NCBI GenBank assembly: GCA_003952965.2
Contig: CM025855.1
Span: forward strand, 2,083,252 to 2,147,251
DNA: 64,000 nt
Source: Morella rubra
Lineage: Eukaryota; Streptophyta; Magnoliopsida; Fagales; Myricaceae
Direction: 5' to 3'
The position numbers were made by a program, and so were the translations under genes. Positions 22,319 to 34,800 of the stretch are shown one piece after another (the stretch's first letter is position 1; each line of letters begins with the position of its first letter). Below the pieces are notes generated by a model, which was not told the DNA's origin, ran no database searches, and was given only the letters and a program-made list of their open reading frames with translations.

Positions 22319-23970
22319 CTGCCAAACCACAAGTCAATTTTATTTGCGCATCTCCATATCATTCATCCATAGAAAGGTTGTGTTAGATTCTCACTTGTAA
22401 ACTAGATAAGGCGACAATCAAGGTTCAATTTCTGCACAAACACTAACTGGTAGGAGACATATACTCTCACTTGTAAATATTCAATAAGATATGATAATCT
22501 CAGTAAGCACAGATGATTAATTTCAAATAAAGGTTTTGCATCAAGCAATGAAGGACAAATAAACTAAACTTAGAAATAACCTCCGGGAAACATTCTCAAA
22601 GATCAAACAAAATGGCTTCTCACTCCATAAAACTTACACAAACCCACCCATGATAATTCTAGTAAATGATGGTATTGTTCACAAAGGAAGTACCCTGCTA
22701 TTACGATTACATATGAATTCCACTAGGTTATGGCCAAGTTCATGAAGCAAGGCAATCAATCATTTATCATACACCACAATAACGGTACCAAGATGATGTA
22801 TCATGTACCACATTATCGCATATGATACTAAGGTCACTAAGTATAGTACCGCGTTTTCATCATTTTGTCAAGTACAACACTAATATCGCAAAGCATAGTC
22901 ACTCTATTGACTTGATAAAATTCTATACCACATAGTATCTAATTCGCAAAGCATATTACTATTTTCAAAGCACAAACATATATAGTACCAAAATCACTAA
23001 GCATGGTACAATAAAATTCCACACAATAGGTACGATGCATCTTCTGGCCAACCCTCAATATTCAACATCAGTTAAATACACGAATCATAAGCTTGCCATC
23101 ACAAAGCTTTTACGATTTTATAGCACATTTTCTTATACTTTTATAAATACACATCTTTACAATATTAATCAATTGTATTTACCTCTTGTCCACGTACAAG
23201 CTGAAATTTTTCATAACCTTGACCTAATCTCATGCAATTGGTGGTGATGTGTCCCTATTAGCCATGTGAGATTTATTCCTATTAACGGGGCCAACTGAGT
23301 CGACGGAATGACTACTCTAAGACACAAAGAATTACCCAGGAATTAGTAAATGACAAAATAAACCCTAGGGACCACTTTGGGATACAACCATACCCCAAGG
23401 ACTAGTGGACTAATTAAGTCCAAGCTAATATCCATCCATAAAAACTCAATATACAGCAGCTCCCGTGTTATAAAAATGCACATACTAACTTTCATAAATA
23501 TCCACTTCAAAACTAACAACATCAAAGTCCCCATTTACACTCTTAAAACTAGGAATACACACAAAATCATGTGATGCTTGTGCTGGACAGCACGTAACAA
23601 AGCATAATAATTAAATTTATTCATGTAGTTTCAATCTTGCTAACCCAAAAAATCTCATATACGGTGAAATACTAAGTCATTTCATAGTTATTTAAAAGTT
23701 TTTTTCATTAAGACAAAACATCAAACACTTAGAAAACATATAAATGTTGGGAGCTAAAAATCAAAATCTAACACCACAATCCCGGTAGTAAAATAACCAA
23801 TTGACGTTCCCACATCATTTCCAATCACACTACTCAATCAATTCACTAACAGAACAAAAATCCCCACCTAACCCTCAAATACAGATATTCGATGAACTAA
23901 ATGCAATCCCAACGAAATTAACTGAATCAAATGATAATAACCTTCAAATCATAAGCTATTTTAGACTTAC
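22319..23970 (-). other. 5' leader intron of the mL59-like gene
   Basis: The donor GTAAGT at 23970 and the acceptor GGCAG at 22319 bracket an AT-rich interval without coding potential. The part 22780-23030 repeats short phrases such as 'cactaagca' and 'cgcaaagcata' irregularly. The leader exon upstream (about 23971-24180) is CT-rich, as plant leaders often are, and a TATA-like ctataatttatg lies on the minus strand near 24290-24303. Confidence 0.55.
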
Positions 23971-24304
23971 TTGAAGACGAAACCCAAATTCCAAACCTCC
24001 CTTGCTCTTTCCCCTTTTCCTTCGCCTCTCTCCTACGCACTCGCTCTCTCTCCAACACAAAAATCACCGAATTTCATTCCTTTGATTCATCCCTCTTTCT
24101 GAAAATATTTGTAAAGCTTTTAGTTTCTCCCAAAACTGGAGAAACTTCAAGAACAATGGCAACTCCGTGAAAGAGGAACAAAACCCTGGGGTTCTCTTTC
24201 AATTTTTGCTTCATTACAAAAATACCCTTATTGTCTATGCAAGATTTACAAAAATGTCATTTCTCTTTTTTTATTTTTTCTCGGTGTTTCATAAATTATA
24301 GACT

Positions 24305-26196
24305 TAATTACTCAATTAGTCCTTGACTTATCGTGAAATTTTAACTTGGTCTACTGAGTTTGACCTTGACTCAGGCTCTTACTCTTGCTCAAATCTCCCT
24401 TTAACTCTTGTTGCTGGACCAGTTACTAGAACTCTGACTTCACTATCTGAGAAGTAAGGACATATGGCGAATATAGATTAACAGCGACATGACCCCATTA
24501 TCTACATAAGGACATTTTTGTCCCATTGCTATCATTAGATGATGGAAATAACTAATTCAAGACAAAAAAAATATCTTGGAAACCAAGAATTTCATGATAT
24601 TGAACAGGAGAGAAGTAATTAAAGCCTAAATTATATTGAGAACATGAGACATTTCATGGACTATGCAGATAACCAATACACAAGTGAAAGGAACCAAACC
24701 AAATCTGTAGCTAATAAAAATTCAATGTTAGGACATCATCGTCATAGATAATTGACTTTTGCATAGTTTTTTTCTCGGAGAACTTGCAAGAATAAAACTG
24801 TTTCGAATTTTTATTTTTTTTGTAATGATTAAGAAAACTTTTTGAGATATATATTTTTTGGGTGTTTGTGAGAGTAACGGGTTGTATAGAGAGGATGTTT
24901 GGAAAAAGAAAATTGTTTAATTTCTTAGAGAATGTGGAAGTTTAAAAGTAGGTTTGAAAATACAATTTTTGTGACAGAAGATTTTATGACCTTTTGTAAA
25001 ATTTGTTTTGATTTTTGTGTTTAAAATTGTTTTAAGGAATTACATGCAATTTTTAAGGTTGTTTAAGAATTGGGCATAGACTGTAATATACATTTCTTTG
25101 GACCATTGTGCAAATTGATCTGGCATGTTCCATTTTGGAACTTGATGCTAGTCATTGCCTCAGTTTCATCATCTCCTTCTTTTTTCCTTGACAATTTCAT
25201 GTGGTTTTTGCTGGGGTAGTTACCAAGGAGCCCCACCTCCACCTTTGTTATATTTTATCTTCCTATTAATAAGTAGCTTGCCCATAAAATAGGGAAAGAA
25301 AAGCACCCACAATTTATACACTAATAGTAACAGCCTAAAGTGTAGAGTGACCAAAATCAGGCACAAGGGTTAAAGAAGAAAATGCGAGGAAAAAAAAATA
25401 ATAGTCAGGCACACAGCCAAAGAAATGAAAAGCAATAATGCCCGGTGGGCCTTTTTTCCAATACAACTGCGGTCCTCAAGAGTTTAATCCTGCATTACAA
25501 TGTCCGCACCTGAGATTAATTTATCCAAGAGCATACTCGGTACCAAGAGATTCCAAAGCCAGCGCTGCTTTTGCAGCATTAGAAGTTGAAGGAAAAAATT
25601 CTCTCACTGGACTGCAAAGGCATGCCTTTCCCTTCCCACCAGCAATTTTCTTGCTCCCAAAACCAGGAATGGAGCATGGAACTCAGTCCGTGCTCCACCT
25701 GACAAACAGTGCTCCAATGGCTCCTCCAGTTCCTCCAATTGATACTAATCTAGGCTTGGTTGTTCAGCCTATACATCATCTTGGAGCCAACCTGTCAGGT
25801 GCTGACGGAGTTTGACGCTGCACTTACATCAAGACCAACTTCAGAAAGTCATCCAGAAACTAGAAAGACACCAGACAACTGAAGAGAACCTTAAAAAAAC
25901 AAAAAGAGGAAGAAAAGCAAGACACCACAAAGCTGTGCCTATTTGGCTTTCTAAAATATGTCACGTACTCCACGAAGCTCAGAAAAAGTAGAAATTAAAC
26001 ATGGAGAAAATCACCGACACGGTACCCATATGATTGGAATGTTGCTGCCTTTCAAGTCATTTTATGTACTTAGGAAGTTGTATATTCGTTCAGGGAAATA
26101 TGGTCGTGCTCAAAACCTAGGGAAAAGTCTACATGTTTTCCCAAAGATCAAGTTAATTGATACCCCATGAACAAGAAAGAGATTAAAACCTCATCC
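24305..26196. other. Intergenic between the mL59-like gene and DMS3
   Basis: There is no recognisable gene. An open frame on the plus strand at 25438-25815 (125 codons, proline-rich, starting MPGGPFFQYN) has no family I recognise and no visible partner exons. It may be chance or DMS3 3' UTR in the opposite sense. The rest is AT-rich single-copy sequence. Confidence 0.4.
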
Positions 26197-29100
26197 CTAC
26201 CCCCTTCCCCCTACCCCTCTTTTTGTCTGTCCCAGGAAAGAATAGTGTTTACAGCAGTAAAAAGTTACTTCCATATGCTTAGAAATTATGTTTACTCTGG
26301 ATCCATCTAAGGCAATTACCTGGGTTGCATATGAAGAGCTTTCAGCAAGGAACTTGAGAAACTCTTCTCTCTTCTTATCAAAGTTGTGCTTTGCATTGTC
26401 CAATAATGCCCGTTCTCTCTTCACATCTTCCAGCATTTTTTCTTTTTTCCATTTCATCTCCTTGACCTGTCTCTCCGCTTCAATGTAGTTTTCAGGCAGA
26501 GTTGATGTCATTGAGGGTTTTGGGAATTTCACACCTACGTCTTCCCTAACATCAGACACATTCTAAATCTAAGATGTAGCAGCAAACAAAACCCCAACAA
26601 TTAATAAATGATATACAGAACAGTAATGTCCAGAATTGAATCTTTTAATCTGCAACTCTGCGTAACAGTTTGATTGTAAAAAAGGTGTAATTGTGAACTT
26701 TCACCCATCGTTTATAAATACACACAAATCTTAGTAAGCTCATGAAGTTGAACATACTAAATTGTGCTAATGCCCCGGTGTTAATAGTATAACAAGAATC
26801 TTTCTAATTTTTCCAAATCAGGTTACATGAAGTAGTTTTGGTATAAAGGATTTAACATTTTATTTTTAGTCACAAAAGGTCAGCATGCTAAGAGAAGTAA
26901 CAAACAAATAACATCAGTGACCCAGAGTTAAGACCTTCATAGTTTGTATACAGGAATGAACAAGGAACATGAAAACTACAATGCCTCTAATACTGATGAT
27001 CTGATTTGTGGAACGCCGGACAGGTCAAGCATCTGACACAACAATCTAACCAGATAAACCAAATTTTTCCCACAAACAAAGAGAAGAACCTTATTCATGG
27101 TGGCATCAGCATTAAAATAACGCTGGAAACATCGAGTTTTGAAGACAGATTATCCAAATGGAATAAATTATGACAGACATGTATTCACTTGCAATAGGAG
27201 AGCTTCTTACCGATTCCCAAGGGAAAAAACACCGGTACTCCTAAAAATCCCTCCATCTAAAGAAAGGGCTCCATGACTTATACACGGAAGAGCGAGTAAC
27301 ATTTCTGCCCTTGTTCTATATACTTGCAAACAAGAGAAGAGATTATAAAATAGTGTCTCCCTGAGGCCATACCCACTCGCTGTGAGACAAAATAAGTTTC
27401 TGCTGTCCACATTGACCATATTTACAGCAAACCCAAGAAAACCAGGGGGACACTCCCCATTAGGCAATCTTGGCTTTATAAGATCAAGCCTTCTTTGTGG
27501 GTCATCAGTGACAAACTCCCCTGCATATGGTCTGTGAAAGGGCAAAAATCTCTTTTAGAAGGTTTACAAAGCAAAAGTCTGCATTGTCAAAGAAAATGAG
27601 AGTATATGAGACTCATGCATTAAATTCTCAAGACAAATGACGAGAAATCGGCCATCCAAAGTCCTCCCAATGGAAGCACCAAGTCCATGAAGACCAGAAC
27701 TTTTATTTATGCAGCCTTCTTTGTCATATGTTTCTAGAGCTTTAACACCTTCATAAGTCTTACAGACAATTGCCAGCATAGTCTCCACTCCTAAGTACTC
27801 TGCAAATAGCCTGCATGCCAAATAAGTTGAAAGGAAAATTATGTCAAGCATAATGCGTATGACTGCTTATAGTCAGTTGTGACAATGTCTCTCAAGTAAG
27901 ATACCCCATTCCTAACCAGGTATGCAAACAGGTCAGCTTGTTCATTTGACCCTCATAATCAGTAAGTCTTTCTTGCAGTATTTTTTAGCACATAAATTCG
28001 GTCTATACTTGTAAAAACTACTCACAGAGCCCCAAGCTTCACTGATGAAGCTAATAAAAGGTTGTCATCTACTTTTGTTAATCCATATTATTATCAAATG
28101 CAGGCAATGATGAGATCATGACTAATGAGGAATATCAGAAACAAAGAAAGATGCAAAACAAATCAAGTGCAAAGCTAAACAAACCTGCTAAGATTATCAT
28201 CCTCTAGTTGTCCAAGTGTAGCAACAATACCCAGCACATCCTTGGTCAATGGAAGACTGGAAGCTTGAGCACCATGCCGTGTCTTCAATTGACACAAAAT
28301 GCCAGCAGCAGATTTTTCACGCTGTAGAATCTGTTCAGTTGTTTGCTCTTCAGTCTGAAGTAGGGAGTTGTCCTCATTTTCAATCTTTGGAATGCTTGAA
28401 GATTGACACTTGGCTAGATTAATTCAGAGGAAATTTGTAAGTAACTGAATTTATGGAAACAGGAAATCCTTTTAGACAATTTTGAATTTCCTGTTTGAAT
28501 TAGTTCACCATTGAAGCTGAACTATATTGGGCCTGAACTTAACAGTTCCAAGCACTTTGCCGTGAGTTTATAATGTCCAGAAACTTCACTAATTTCCTTT
28601 CTAGTTAACCATATACGATGACGTTGACAACAAGGAATGCCTGTCATGGTTAACTTATTTGACAAGCAATGACTACATGGTAGTTGTAAGGATACCCTTC
28701 CTAAGTAGAATTTTATTTTTAATTTTACGAAACTGGCCATTTGCCATTTGTCTGGATTCATTCACTTGTGTGGAATGGATTTGCTCAGCAATAGCATTGA
28801 CACCTATCAAAAAATAAGAAAATGATTATACCTTCCAAATCGAGAATGGAGTTATCTAATTTGCTTTTTTGAGTCTTCAGTAATTTTATATTGTCTTCAT
28901 GCTCCTTGATTTTCATCCCCAGCATATGTAGATCATCTTGAAGTTTCTGCACAGATAAGTTATTTGATAAGTTAGTTCGGTTAACTTACCAGAAAAGAAG
29001 CTTTTTTTTGGACACATCACCACTGATGATACTAAGGTATTGAATATATTATATGTAACTTGAATTTTCATTTTTTCTCTACTCATCAAAAAAAAAAAAA

Positions 29101-30187
29101 AATCATTTTTTCTCTACTTGAATAAGCGTCCAATGCACCTGCAAGGATTAAAGAACTGAGGAATGGATAGAAAATTTTGCGTCTTTGTCATAAATCATTA
29201 CCTCAACCAGTTCTATAGAACAAAAGATCCTTCATTTTTATCAGGAGCGAAAGAAAACTGCTTATTTAAGAAACTCTGCGATACCTTAGAGTAGTATATG
29301 ATGGTTTCCGCATGAGTAAATCCTCCATTTTGGATTTCATCCCTGACAACTATACTGGTCTCATTCCCATCAACTTGCATCAATGCTGATGTGTCTTTTG
29401 CAGATAACGACTTTGTTTGAGTTGAAAGCTGCAAAAAGTGGGGTCTTAGTATTCAAAGATGCCCTTCTTACAGTTACAGCATAAACACTAAATATGGAAA
29501 CAGCCTGCATGAACAAAGCCATGTCCTCTCATTTTTTACTTTGTTTTCCCTCAAACCCATGTAAATTTTTCTATTTTGAATTGCTTCTGACACGTGAGAT
29601 AATATATATGAACAAAAATGCTCCAACCAAAAAGAATAAAAAAAAAAAAGCAAGTCTAAATAGCAAGAGAGTGGATACTTCTTGTTTGTTAGACTTCTAT
29701 TTCTCTACATTGATTCTAACATCAAGCGGACATGCATTAGAAAAGGCGAATTGTTTGATTTTTGTAATATTACATATCTCAGCTCCAATTTCATTACATT
29801 TCAGAAGCTTATTTACGAGCATTTCAAAACTATCAAAAACAAAATTTAGCTCAAAAAATAACAATACCAAGCAGAAGTCCGCGGAGTCGAATACTATAAT
29901 TTAGCTTTTGTTGGAAATTAAAGTCCCAAACACCCGTACAGAAGAGAACAGAGCCATGCATTGGAAACCCTAATGTCCCGTTTCGCTGCTGAGAAATGTG
30001 GGAAAATAAAGAGAATAAAGAAAAAGGAAACATGGAATCGTCCTGTCAGGAGCAAATACATACACTGGTTAAAGTATTCGATATTCCTTTACTCTTGCGC
30101 CTTCCCACATTTCTCAGCAGCCAAACAGACTGAGAAAAAAGAGTCAGAAACGGAAAAGGGACTCACCTCGTTACTGGGTTGAAACAT
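26197..30187 (-). CDS. DMS3: DMS3 (IDN1), SMC-hinge protein of RNA-directed DNA methylation
   Basis: DMS3 is a subunit of the DDR complex (DRD1, DMS3, RDM1), which lets RNA polymerase V transcribe chromatin in RNA-directed DNA methylation. It is an SMC-hinge protein without an ATPase. Exons (minus strand) are 30167-30187, 29285-29428, 28832-28946, 28185-28413, 27619-27810, 27211-27531 and 26320-26545, plus either a 30-nt exon at 26197-26226 or read-through to the same stop at 26197. The product is about 425 residues, the usual size. A coiled-coil segment (exon 3, [19 protein letters not shown]) precedes the hinge, with [14 protein letters not shown] and [15 protein letters not shown] in exon 6. 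A second coiled coil ([19 protein letters not shown]) is in exon 7. The exon 5 donor is unusual (AT|GC). The exon 7 acceptor is GTTAG|GGAAGAC, which restores phase. A (CT)13 tract lies 17 bp upstream of the start. Confidence 0.95.
29068..29118 (+). mobile_element. Micro-retroposon: CATC plus A15 with 16-bp target duplication
   Basis: The sequence tcattttttctctact is at 29068-29083 and 29103-29118. The 19 bp between are catc and 15 A. It lies in DMS3 intron 2. Counting the last bases of the duplication, the RNA end would read CTCATC-poly(A), similar to the CTTATC and CTTACC ends seen elsewhere in the window. Confidence 0.75.
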
Positions 30188-30203
30188 CGTTGAAGCTAAC
30201 GCC

Positions 30204-30229
30204 CTCTCTCTCTCTCTCTCTCTCTCTCT
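30204..30229. repeat. (CT)13 microsatellite in the DMS3 leader
   Basis: Thirteen CT dinucleotides begin 17 bp from the DMS3 start codon. In the mRNA sense this is (AG)13. GA-rich leaders are typical binding places for plant BBR/BPC factors. The tract should vary in length between individuals. Confidence 0.85.
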
Positions 30230-30464
30230 GTGGCCAGTTTCACATGCAAATGTCAAATGTGCGTATCAGCATATATACTGGGAATCTCTATTTTATGTTT
30301 TCTTAAAAAAAAAAAAAAAAAAACTATTGGGAGTAGGGGAAGGAGAATCGCTAGGCCTGATATTTTGTTTTAATTGGGGGGAAAAAATATCATCGTGTGG
30401 GAATTTTTTTTCCCCCAAAAATTGTTTCTTTCTTATGATATTCATTTTTGGGTAGGAAATAATA

Positions 30465-30854
30465 GGGGTAAATATACTTTTACTCATAAACTATCAAGAT
30501 TTTAGAACTTTATATTCTAAACTATAACTTTTATTACATTTCACCATTTAATTATCAATTTTAGACATTTTGCATTTTTTATTAAATTTTTAGATATTGT
30601 ACATTTTCCAACTACTAATATTATATATTTTGCACTCTTCATTTGACAATAATACCTCCGAAAATTTAATGAATTGACAACAATACTTTTAATATATGTA
30701 AAGTAAGTTAAGGACATTATTGTTATTTTTGTTTAAAAATTTGACAAATGTTACAAAGTGTATAAGATTGATAGTTAAAGTGTAAAACGTAACAAAAGTA
30801 ATAGTTTAAAGTGTAAACCTATAGTAGTTTGTGGATGAAAAATATATTTACTAC
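30465..30854. mobile_element. MITE-like element, same family, copy 2 (DMS3-GMI1 gap)
   Basis: The left end ggggtaaatatacttttact and the right end (complement) agtagtaaatatatttttca form imperfect inverted repeats. Internal phrases such as 'gtgtaaaacgtaacaaaa' match the family at 43728 and 48569. No clean target duplication is visible. Confidence 0.6.
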
Positions 30855-31530
30855 TTGATAAAAAAACAATAATACTTATTTTCTCCGTTCGGATTAATAC
30901 GAACTCTTCCTAAATATACTCCAAAGAAGAAAAAAAAGAAAAAAAAAAAAAGAAACTGATTATTTTCTGCAATTTATTTTCTTATTATTTGGAAGAAAAG
31001 TACAGGACTTATGGCAGGTCTAATAAATTTGAGTAATTCTTTGTCTTATGTTTTTTAACAAGTAAAACCCATAAATGTCATTGGTAAGAAACTCCTTAAA
31101 ATATTTTACCTGATTTTTTCATTTGAGTGTAATAATTTGCTTTCAAGTGATAGATTAAGCTAATTAAAATAGATGTTAAACTTTTATGCTTATTGATCTC
31201 CTGTTTGGTTGAAACGTTCATATTAGTCTTATATATTTGACAAGGAAATAAATAATAACTTTACAAAAATACAAAAAACATATAATTTTATAATAATCTT
31301 GGACCAAACGACAGTGACAGCAGCCGTCCGGCCGTGGACTGAATTGGGCCGCCTTTCCTACACGGCCCAATTAAGATTACACCATTTTATTTTTTAATTT
31401 TTTTAACATAATTTTTCCTCTCTATCTAAAAACTTCACTTGGAAAAGGTGAAAGAGGCCACGACTAGCATGCTACTCCTGGCTTTGCAATAGGACTTTGT
31501 TCACATCAAATGTTACAGGGTAAATAAAAA

Positions 31531-31678
31531 AATAAGCTAAATTGCAAATAACATAAGAGTACGGGTCTTGAATTTAACAGTTACAGTTGCACAGATCTTA
31601 AAATCAAAAAAATTAAGAGTACGGGTCTCAATTCCAAATTACCTAAAAGCACAGGTATGCTATTTACAATTTAGCTTA
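31531..31678. mobile_element. Short inverted-repeat element between DMS3 and GMI1
   Basis: The end aataagctaaattgcaaata (31531-31550) is answered by tatttacaatttagctta (31661-31678) in inverted form. The interior repeats 'aagagtacgggtct' twice. It is about 148 bp and non-coding, so MITE-like of unknown superfamily. Confidence 0.6.
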
Positions 31679-31829
31679 AAAAAAACACATGCATTTAACT
31701 GCTATGACGCTTCTATGAGTTTTGGAACTTTGCCGTAACTCTGAGGTAATCTGTCGTTTCCCTTCATGTCACCAATAAACCTATGCCATGGACATTTACA
31801 AGCATTCTGACTTCTGAGGACAAAGCACA

Positions 31830-34800
31830 TCAGCAAGGTGAGGTTTCTGAGTTCTTTAGGCTGGGTTTAAATTCCAGGTAATGTCTTTCACTGCCAATAC
31901 TATCCATTAACTTAACATACTTCTCTTTCTTCTTCTTGAACTTCTTCAGAGATTTTTGACGTGATCTAGTGGCCTTTTCTATGTCATTGACGATCTTCCT
32001 CAGCTCTAACTTGTTTTCTTCCATAAGCTTCCTGATCTCCAGATTTTCTGTAGAGGACTCGCTCTCTGGTGTTGCAACTGAAAAACATATCAGCGGATTC
32101 CTGAAAAGGATGAATAGCAAATCCAGGTCACATACAATCAATAAACTTGTAGACTGAATAGTTAAAATAATTTTGCTGGTCGTGTAAGATTTCGACATAA
32201 CTATATCTCGAAAGACTAGACTCTGTTCCCGGCAAAGAAATGAAGTGTCTTGGGACTTGGTAGCCTCAAAACGGTACGAGACATGGTAAAATTGTACCCA
32301 GCTTCCTGACAAGTCAGAACCAACTGTTACATGACATTCATGGATTCACCATGTATATCGGTCCCTACCTTTCTATCTCAACTCTTCTGAAAAAACACAC
32401 AAACTTTGAGAACAAGGGTAACCTTGTGTTTGTGTTTTTTTCCTCAAAAAGGTGAATCTAGTAGTACTACCCTAAACAAGACAGGCCCAGCTGGCATGTG
32501 TACACACAGGATGTGTGCGCGGGAATATGAGCTGGAATCATTATACCAGCTTGAAGTTTGCGACGTCCAATCAAGGATATCCATCCTTGCTTGAGGCATG
32601 GAGCCCAAGTCAACAAAAACTTCATGACAGAAATCATGCCATGCAAACACACAAATTTACACACATTCAACATGCATAGAGACAGCAAGATACCCATATC
32701 CAAGAGAAATGACACCGTTGTCTTTTAAAATCCCACCATCCAGAGATACAGCACCATGCTTTATACATTGTCGAGCTTCTAACATGCATCCTGCAGTTTC
32801 ATAAACTTGAACCTCTCCCAGAAGACTATAGAATAATGTCTCCCGCAGACCATGGCCTGCAGCAGTTTTTGTGTGTAGATGACCAACATCTAAGTCAATC
32901 ATATTAACTGCATATCCAATGAAACCTGTTGGCACATTTCCACTTGAGAAGGTAGGATATGGCAAGGCCAGCTTCCTCTGAGGACCTTCAAACTTCCCTG
33001 TGTAAGGCCTGCCAAACAGTTCAAACAATTCATACATGACCATCCTATTACACAGAAACCTTCCATCCTACAAACTCGATATTTAATTTTCTCTTGGTTA
33101 AAAATAAAAACTTGCTACCATGAAGGAGGATGATGATAAGAACAGATCAAAATCTGGAATTGATTGAAAAATTCAAACATGGATGTCCCTCTGGGAGATA
33201 GTCACAATACACAGACTAAAAACTTGCATGCCTTCCTTGCTGGTGAGAACTGCATAAAAAGCACAGCTACCCTCAGGAACCAGGCACTACAGAGGAAAAT
33301 GGAGGATTTGGTGGATCCATGCATAAAAGCGCAATGCTTAACCAAAACTTCGGGATGTGTTTCATGTATGCACATACATGCTGGTCGCCAACCTATCAGA
33401 TGATTTTATGAAAGTAACCACCAAGCTACATGAATAGCAATAGAAAATAATACCTTATAGCTTCAAGGCACACAACAAGAAATCGGCCATCTATAGATTT
33501 GCCTAGTGCAGATGCTTCTGCATGCAGAGCATGTCTACAATGCACTTCTCCATTTTGTTCATAAGTCTCAAAAGCACTTGCAGCTGCAAAGGATCTACAG
33601 ACAACAGCAAGCATTTGATCTTCGCCCAAGTACTCTGCTAATATCCTGCATATAGAGCAGTGCAGAAAGGGGAAAAAATTAAGTCAGAGAAGGGTTGACA
33701 ACAAGACTTTTTCAAGAAATGAAAAGTCAGAAAAATAAAAAGGAAATGACCTGCTAAGCTTATCGAGACTAACAGTACCCAGAAGTGCAACCAGGCCAAC
33801 TATATCTTCCGCGAATTGATTTTTTCGCTCTTGAAATGTGAATTCTTCAGAAAGACTGCAGAGGACAACAGCTGCAGAGTGATTGGTGCTTTGTATCTGA
33901 TTTAGCAGTTCCTCTTTTGTGGGAAAGTAGCTCGGGTTGTTCACTAGACAAGGTTTAAGAGAAGCTCAAAATGATCATGAATTTCAATTTCACTGGCATT
34001 TCAAGTTTACTTTGCATATGAAAGTGTTGTATTCTGCAAAAATGCTTATGCACAGGAAAAGTACTAACAAGTACTAAAACAATGGCACCAGTAAACATAA
34101 AATGTAACACTCATATGTGGTAGTTAATCTGAGACATTTCATTAATTTCAGTATCACTTAATTGCCAGCCTAGGACTCTGGAGAAGACAGTAGCAGCCAA
34201 GTCATGAGTAGGCAATGTCCATGCAATTCAGTGCTTGGTCTACATCACCAAGTTGGTTATTTAGCTATGGGAATCAACAATATTCCATAGAACATTGCAT
34301 GAGCTTATAGTGACCAAATCAACGAACTTAACATTAAAAAAATATAATACCAAGAGAAATTTGTCAAAGTGCCTCTCAAATTTCAAATTATAGATCACAT
34401 AGATTTTTAATGAGATGCATCATTTGGTCTTTATCAACGAGTTGGCTTGACTAGGAAGAAAAAACAAAATTTTAAAATATTTGCTTTCACATCAGTGGGT
34501 TCCCGTCTAAACCATGCAGTTTCTGGTAAATTCATAAAACAGAAAAGAAAATGTTAAAAGAATGGAACTCAGCAAATCATAACCTACGATATAAATCTGC
34601 TTTACAACTTCAGGCTAGTGGAAACTGAAGTGCCATATTGTGTTACTTATGATCGATTTCTCATCAGAATAGATATCGTCATCCTTGAACTCTTTCGAAT
34701 ATGGATGCCACGTCAACATGTACTAGCCATGAAGAACTTAGAATAACCATAAAAGAAAATTTTTATCTTAGACAGTTTCTGAGCACATTATCCCGTTGAA

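Larger units (their letters stand above)
30230..31829. promoter_or_regulatory. Intergenic: DMS3 5' flank and GMI1 3' flank
   Basis: This 1.6-kb gap separates the two SMC-hinge genes, both on the minus strand. It holds a poly(A) run near 30305, a MITE-like copy at 30465-30854 and a short inverted-repeat element at 31531-31678. DMS3 must be driven from here, but I see no clear TATA box. Confidence 0.5.

Noticed and set aside
22780..23030. Recurring 'cgcaaagcata' and 'cactaagca' phrases, possible tandem repeat or CRISPR-like array
   Set aside because: Spacing and units are irregular, and it lies in a plant leader intron. It is neither a CRISPR array nor a clean tandem repeat.
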